Positions 58,071 to 64,000 of a stretch of 64,000 bases of DNA are shown here, in pieces (position 1 is the stretch's first letter; each line of letters starts with the position of its first letter). The stretch comes from Zychaea mexicana. Its lineage: Eukaryota; Mucoromycota; Mucoromycetes; Mucorales; Lichtheimiaceae. The DNA lies in the NCBI RefSeq assembly GCF_025766255.1, contig NW_026516704.1, forward strand, positions 186,001 through 250,000. Reading direction: 5' to 3'. The notes below the pieces were generated by a model that did no database searches, was not told where the DNA came from, and saw only the letters and a list, made by a program, of their open reading frames with translations. The position numbers and the translations under genes are program-made.

Positions 58071-58335
58071 TAATAATAAAAAATAATTATATTGTTTATA
58101 AAAATCTTTACTAGTAGAAAAATTATTTATTGATAACAAAATTAAAAAATTAAAATTAATAGTTATAAAAATAAAACATATAATAATTAAATTTCTTTTA
58201 TTATATTAAAAAAAATTAATTAATAACATATAAAAAAACAATTATTTTTTTATTAATATATTGCTATTAGTAGTCTCCCTATACTATTTTTTCAATTTCT
58301 ATTGTATTTATTTTGTTAATAGATAATAGTAAAAT

Positions 58336-60706
58336 TGCATCAATTCCGACTTGTCCCCATTCATGACCGTGTTAAGGGTCTTCGTCGAGTCAGCTCACTC
58401 TACGCGTCATATATACCGCTCTATTACGTTCTTATGTTTCTGTTTGGTGACAATGGGTGGTTCCAAGGAATGACTTACTAATCGGAGTCTCACGGCACAG
58501 TGCAAGTGACCTTGCGTGAGCATTGCGCTTTCAACCCCATGATCCGTAATGGCGACCACAAGACTTTTCAACACCATTTTGGGCGACTCTTTCAGCAGAT
58601 GGTCGTCGACAACTATGCCCGTATCGAATTCTCTCGCTTACATTATATCCTTACCCACCAAAGAACAATACGTGCAGAGTTGTATAGTGGTGTCGGTGAC
58701 AACGTTGATCCCAGGCAAATTGGCCGTACTGTCATTTTGCCGTCATCATTTACAGGTAGTCCACGCTACATGAAGCAGATGCTTCAAGATGGGTTAGCAA
58801 TTGTTCGCTAGCGAGGAAACCCAATGCTTTTCTTTACCTTTACTTGCAACCCAAGGTGGCCTGAAATCGTTGCAGAGCTTCTTCCAGGTCAGCAAGCATA
58901 CGATCGTCCTGATATCGCAACTCGGGTGTTTCATCTCAAGCTCAAACAGTTGCTCAATGATATCAAGGAAACGAAATGCTTTGGTCAAGCCGCAGGCTAC
59001 TTGGCAACCATTGAGTTCCAGAAGCGTGGATTGCCTCATGTACATATTTTGGTCATTTTGGAACAAGGAGACTGCCCCCGCAATCCCACCGACTACGACC
59101 AGTTTGTGTCTGCTGAGTTGCCCAACTCAGTCACCCAACCACAGTTGTATCACACAGTGACATCGTGTATGATACACGGCCCATGTGGTCCAGGCACAAC
59201 CACTGTATGTATAAAGGATAATAGTTGCTCACAAGGTTATCCAAAACCTTTCAATAACGAGACCTGTGTCACTCGAGATGGATACCCACAGTATTGATGG
59301 CGCGAATTTCCTGACGGCCGCAATAATCATCGCCACATCTTCACCGCCTCTCAATTCCTCGCTGACAACTGACATGTTGTGCCGTACAACCCCTATCTTA
59401 GCCACAAGTACGATGCACATATTAACGTTGAGATTTGCACCTCTGCCCGTGCAATCAAATATCTATGTAAATACATCACGAAGGGCACGGATAGAGCACA
59501 GATCGAAACCACCACTATCACTACCACCATCGATAGTCCTGTTGCTGAGCCGGTCAATGAAGTAGAGCAATTCCAAAACGCTCGATACATTGGTCCGTGC
59601 GAGGCTATCCATCGTACCTTCGAGTTTGATGTGCATATGCACTATCCGACAGTCGTACGTTTGGACCTTCACTTACCTGGCGAACAGATTGGCAATCTAC
59701 GTGACGATATGACACCACAAGAAGTTCGAGCAGCGCGTGATGCAGCAGAATCCGGCACCAAGCTTCTTGCCTTCTTCCACCTTTACAGTGAAAATCGTGA
59801 AACAGAACAGTACCTTTACTCTGAAATTCTGTGCCACTACACTTGGAACAATAGAAATCACTGCTGGACCCCTCGCACCAACCCTCCTTTTAAACCTGTC
59901 GTCACTCGTCTTTATCATGCTCTGCTTTCTAACATGAAACAATATTGCCTTCGTCTGCTTTTGCTGTTTGTTCGCGACCCTACTGGCTTTCTTTCCCTGC
60001 ATCAATATGATGGTACGATATATGCGACGTTCCAAGAAGTAGCTGTTGCATATGGTCTTTTGGAGTCTGATCATGAATAGGATTGCTGTTTGGCTGAGGT
60101 TTGTCAGGTTGCCCCTTCTGCTGCAGCAATTAGACAGCTATTTATCTATATTTTGACGAATTGCTCTCCCGCTGATCCGGCATCACTGTGGAACGATTAT
60201 CGCGAGCATATGGCAGACGACTATTTCTTAAAGATGCGCCGGACGCTCTCTCTTCCAAATGAAGCCAAGTTGTCTGACCAATAGCGCAATCGAATCTTCC
60301 AGCGTACACTTGGTGATATTGAAACCCGCCTGCAGGTTACAGGGCACCACCTTTACGAGTTTCTGTCATTGCCGCAAACCTGTGTGACCGAACTGGATCT
60401 CCTTCTATGGCTTGAGGGGGTAGCAATGCTTGAGCACCGTGAATATGATGTCAATGAACAGACTCGTGCCCTTGAGGAGTTACTGCCAACCCTCAATGAA
60501 GAACAGCGAGCTGTATACGATGACATCATCAATTCAATGGTTGTCTTTGCCCCCCACTACTACTCCCTCATCTTTTTCGTAAATGTTACTGGAGGCACTG
60601 GTAAGTCGCAGCTGTTCAAGGTGCTGTTAAGCCGTATTCTTTCGCGTGGAGAGATTGCACTACCTGTTGCTACATCTGGCATTGCTGCAATCCTCCTTGC
60701 AGAACA
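58336..60706 (+). pseudogene. Helitron 2 Rep region and start of helicase
   Basis: Continuation of Helitron 2 after T2. The frame 58500-59297 holds VILPSSFTGSPRYM, FTFTCNPRWPEI, and the HUH motif GLPHVHILVIL (about 59028-59060), with TAG at 58809-58811. Next come stops at YPQY*WR (59295-59297) and DN*HVVPYNP (TGA, where Trp or Arg is usual). IKYLCKYITKGTDRA is the tyrosine site (about 59454-59498). A TAG at 60078-60080 replaces the Trp of the WxxCL block. LSPLNEEQRAVYDD-type sequence (TLNEEQRAVYDDIINS) and Walker A (VTGGTGKSQLFK, about 60584-60620) follow, then ATSGIAAILLA at 60706, where the next AT-rich transposon interrupts. Confidence 0.87.
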
Positions 60707-62709
60707 ATCTATATTTATAAAATAATCTAAAAATATAGAATAATAATTATACTATAGTTTAATTTTTATACATTTAATAATTGATGTTTAAATTTGATAT
60801 ATAATATTTTTTTCTTTAAAATAATCTTTAATAATTTGTTTTTCTTAAAAATCATTTTCTTTAACCCAAGAATTATCATTATTATCATAACCTTTCTATT
60901 TAACAAAAAAGGAATATTTATTATTTTCTATTTAATGTTGAATTATATTTTCTATTTTATATATATTATCATCTTTATTTAGGTTTCTCATATTTTCTAT
61001 TTTTTTATTTGATTTATATAATCTTTTCCTTCTTTTTTTAGTAACTTTTTTTAATTTGGGATAGTCTAAATCACTTTCTTCAGTTATATTATTTTTATTT
61101 TCATTGTCATTATTATTATTATTAGTAGAACTTATATATTCATCAATAATCATATTTTCATTTATACTTAATTTTAAAAAATCATTTTGTATTTCTGTTA
61201 ATATTTTAAATTTATTAATCTGTTTCATTTCATTATTATAAACAATATCAATTAATCTATTTTCTTATGGAAAATCAAAGTTATCAGTTTTCCATAATTT
61301 ATGATGTTCTTGTATAATAATATTAAATGTATTTGAAAATTTTTCTATATTTTTTAATAAAAATGCTACTTTGATTTGTAAATTTATATATTTAATATCA
61401 TCTGTCTTTAATGTTGAGTTATTATTACTAAATCTTTTAAACTTATTAAATAATTCTTGAAATTGATTTTCTATCTTACTTCTAAAACTTCCAAAGACTT
61501 TATTATAATATATTTCTTGTTCATTTAATTTTTCATTTACTTCTTTTCTAATTAGATAGAGAAAGTTATTATCATCTAAATTATATCCTTTATTATTGCA
61601 TAAATCTTCAAATTAGTTTATAAATAAGGTATAACCTCTATTAATAGCTATACAATCTTGTTTTAAAATTTTATTATATAACTTCATATTTAGAAACATC
61701 ATACTATCATTAACTTTCCACATAAATCACTATAAGATACATATATTACCATATCATTTATATCTAAAACAACTTATGTTCTAATACCAGAACTTTTTAA
61801 TTTATATAACCACCGTTTTTGTATTGATATATTTGGTTTATCGTAAGAAATAGAGCTATCATGTCCATCTAATAATAGTGTAATATTTTTAAAATTTTTA
61901 AGGTTTTTAATTAATGCTGATAAAATTCTTATTTTCATATTTGAGAACATATTTAATAAATAATAATTAACTTTTTTATTTAACGAATCATAATTTGTAA
62001 TCCAAAATTTCTTATAAAATGCATAAAAGCTAGTATATGGAATATATTTTTTTATATCTTTACTAGTATATCCAGATGTTAAATGAAATATTAACATTAA
62101 ACCTTTTTCGATTTCTATATATGGTAATGGGTATTCAATATTTGAATATAAATTATTTAAGAAAAAAAATACACTTATATAACCTAATTTTTGTAGTAAA
62201 TCTTCTTTTACTTCATCTATAAATTTTATATTTTTTATTTCAGTTCTATGCTTATATTTATAATTTATAATTTTCCAGTTTTCATTTAAAAAAGACCATT
62301 GTTTTAAAACTAATTTATTAATCTCATCTTTTAATTCATTTTTTAAGTTTATTATATTTCCATCATTTCTATTAGTATATTCATTTATAATTTCAATGTC
62401 CGATTCCATAATTAAGTCCTATATTGGGTAGTAATTTTAAACTATATGTAAAATTCAATTTTGGAATTAAAAATATGTAACTTAGCAACAAATAGAAATT
62501 TATTACCATATATTATATTTGTTTAAAAGTCCCAGAAATAGAAAAAAAAAGTTACCATAGTAACATAATATATTTTAAGTAATATTTCTTCTATAATAAA
62601 ATGAAAAATAAAATGTTTATAATTATATTTATTCAATAATATTATACTATAAAAAAATAAATATATTGTATTTTTTATTAACTATAGTAATTGTTTGTTC
62701 TTCCTTCTA
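60707..62709 (-). mobile_element. AT-rich DDE-chromodomain transposon (copy T3) inside Helitron 2 helicase
   Basis: The block interrupts the helicase at AILLA / GGRTAHS. Deleting about 2.0 kb joins CTTGCAG to GTGGCCGT and restores the motif in frame. A three-base duplication CAG (left) / TAG (right) is possible, given one transition; inverted AGAACAA words lie near both ends. Transposase is coded on the minus strand. Confidence 0.75.
60790..62409 (-). pseudogene. DDE transposase with C-terminal chromodomain, copy T3
   Basis: Starts at ATG 62409 and is open for 211 codons: IEYPLPYIEIEKGLMLIFHL, YTSFYAFYKKFWITNY, ITLLLDGHDSSISYDKP (first Asp) and LYKLKSSGIRT, then TAA near 61774. The remaining parts are broken. 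The region around 61480-61440 (FGSFRSKIENQFQ) holds the Glu block, and FKRFSNNNSTLKTDD follows. An Asn/Asp-rich linker and a Lys/Arg patch (KKVTKKRRKRLYK) lead to a chromodomain, KIENIIQH ... YSFFVK*KGYDNNDNSWVKEN (60790-60965). The stop is again at the conserved Trp. Codon use is strongly A/T-biased compared with the flanking Helitron. Confidence 0.75.
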
Positions 62710-63276
62710 GGTGGCCGTACTGCGCACAGTCGTTTCAAAATTCTTTTGAATGCTGATGCTGATACTACATGCAATCTTCGTCTTGGTGGACTGCATGTAC
62801 ATCTTATACAGCAAGCCTCCCTTATCATTTAGGATGAGGCTGTTATATGCAGCAAACATAACTTTGAGGCTGTTGACAGGTCACTCCATAACATAATGGG
62901 TACCATTGATCCACTATATATAAGAATCCCTTTTGGTGGCAAGGTTATGGTTTTCGGTGGCGACTTTCGTTAAGTGCTTCCTGTTGTGAAGCAAGGTACA
63001 CAGTCCGAGATAGTACAATAAACTATCCGTGCAACTAATTTTTAGTTACAGCAGCATGTTCAAGTCTTGTACCTCACCACCAATATGCGTATGCGTCAGG
63101 CTGGCCCGGATGCTGCTGTATTTGCTGATACACTTCTTGCAATAGGTGATGGGTAAGCACCTTACACTAATGCTGTTCAAATTCCTGAAGAATGGCGTAT
63201 GGATGCAAATGACGTTACTGCACTCATTGATTTCATCTACCCATCCATTCGATCCTTTGACCCTCTTCCCGAGCAC
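62710..63276 (+). pseudogene. Helitron 2 helicase, second part
   Basis: Resumes with GGRTAHSRFKILLNADADTT. Walker B is LII*DEA (TAG 62830-62832 for Trp), and FGGKVMVFGGDFR*VLPVV has TAA at 62971-62973 for Gln. Further stops precede LTTNMRMRQAGPDAAVFAD. The frame ends where a hAT terminus begins at 63277, so the C-terminal helicase motifs are missing from the window. Confidence 0.87.
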
Positions 63277-64000
63277 TAGGGTTCCGCACGGTTCAGTTTG
63301 GTTCGGTCCTTGAAGGGAACCGAACTGAACCGTCTAAAGCAAGAACCGAACCGACTAGAACCGACGAGAACCATAGAACCGAGAATCGAACCGAAGAACC
63401 GAACCCATCATGTATATAAAAAAGGCGAAATTCGGTATCTTTAAATGAAAGCTGATGTGTGTGTTCAAATATCGCGGTATACTTGAATACTGCAGTAAAA
63501 AAGAATAGTTTATTATGGTACATTGAACAGCGATCTCAAAATGAATAAGAGAAACAGAATGTAAACATTTTTTATACGATGTGGGTTATTGCATCGTTAG
63601 AAGATTAAAGCACAGTTTTTACAAAAAAAAGTGGGTGCTTATAGTAGTTAGAGCGACGTAGTATTACTAGTATCATACAATATGCTATCGTAATATGGAG
63701 GAATTAAACCGCAACCGGTAGTACACGCAGCTACTGCGACTCTACGTGTGTATAGTGTCTCATAAAAGGCAAAGAATGAACAGATAAGATAATTCTGTTA
63801 TGGGCCCCAGGATGTGCAATCTCAGATGGAATGCACAAACTTGATAAAACTGACCGAGAAGCCATGCTACATCTAGTAAAGTAGTACGTCATGAAGACTA
63901 ATGCATTGTGGATAGCAAAGTAGAGGAACAAGTAATAATGCGCGTCATGGGCGGAGAAAGCAAGCTGCCATTAGAAGAAGTGTTTTTTCTCTTCTCTTCT
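63277..64000 (+). mobile_element. hAT element, left end, running off the window
   Basis: Begins TAGGGTTCCGCACGGTTC, followed by a GGTTC/GAACC array (63295-63400). It then follows the same sequence as 3735-4790, without the MITE (empty site at about 63765). The 8 bases outside are CCGAGCAC (63269-63276). It is inserted in the Helitron 2 helicase. The right end is outside the window. Confidence 0.82.

Larger units (their letters stand above)
54745..58335 (-). mobile_element. AT-rich DDE-chromodomain transposon (copy T2) inside Helitron 2
   Basis: An abrupt AT-rich block between two homologous parts of Helitron 2. It carries a transposase gene on the minus strand (about 57930 to 55443). Upstream of the gene, at 57998-58070, it contains the 75-bp core also present in the two 3-bp-duplication MITEs. 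A further MITE (56098-56475) lies in its C-terminal part. Exact ends are not resolved; the limits given are where Helitron homology stops and resumes. Confidence 0.7.

Overview
The window looks like a transposon-rich stretch of an early-diverging (Mucoromycota-like) fungal genome. The grounds are short GT-AG introns (about 58-114 nt), eukaryotic element families only (Helitrons, hAT, tnp2/CACTA-like, MULE, Ty3, LINE, PIF/Harbinger-like DDE), and a single ordinary host gene that I can defend, a tRNA-Phe(GAA) at 32579-32651. The genus is an inference; I could not search databases. Nearly all coding sequence belongs to mobile elements at different stages of decay.

Layout. 1-3000: gene-poor, with an unrecognised broken minus-strand gene. 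3050-6970: a decayed tnp2-type transposase gene whose second intron holds a complete non-autonomous hAT element (3732-5096, 8-bp target duplication), which itself carries a 321-bp MITE (4225-4545, 3-bp duplication). 6940-10846: a hAT transposase gene on the minus strand with its 5' terminus at 10846. 11265-16319: the most interesting unit, a 5-kb element with 8-bp target duplications, 25-bp terminal inverted repeats and one intact six-exon gene (1348 codons excluding stop) that combines a DUF6729-like zinc domain, a DDE-like transposase core and a DEDDy 3'-5' exonuclease. 16937-17207: a 54-bp tandem repeat. 19190-19960: a Ty3 integrase relic. 20310-23065: Helitron and AT-rich transposon fragments. 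23241-26378: a second, more decayed hAT copy interrupted by a second 327-bp MITE. 26500-30482: broken genes, including a second tnp2-like relic. 32579: tRNA-Phe. 32830-35255: gag-like and LINE remnants. 35399-36822: the SWIM and OTU-protease end of a MULE-type transposase. 37143-47112: a full-length Ty3-type LTR element. 47637-53025: Helitron 1. 53240-63276: Helitron 2, split by two AT-rich DDE-chromodomain transposons and then by a hAT terminus that runs off the window.

How the parts relate. The GGTTCGGTTC-rich stretches are hAT subterminal arrays; short hAT copies were probably mobilised by relatives of the two hAT genes. The 3-bp-duplication MITEs share a 75-bp core with the 5' region of the AT-rich DDE-chromodomain transposon at 54.7-58.3 kb, which is the likely source of their transposase. 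Many in-frame stops fall on motif Trp, Gln or Arg codons, and all 15 base differences between the two Ty3 LTRs are transitions, so a C-to-T mutational process (RIP-like, or methylation plus deamination) probably acts on repeats here.
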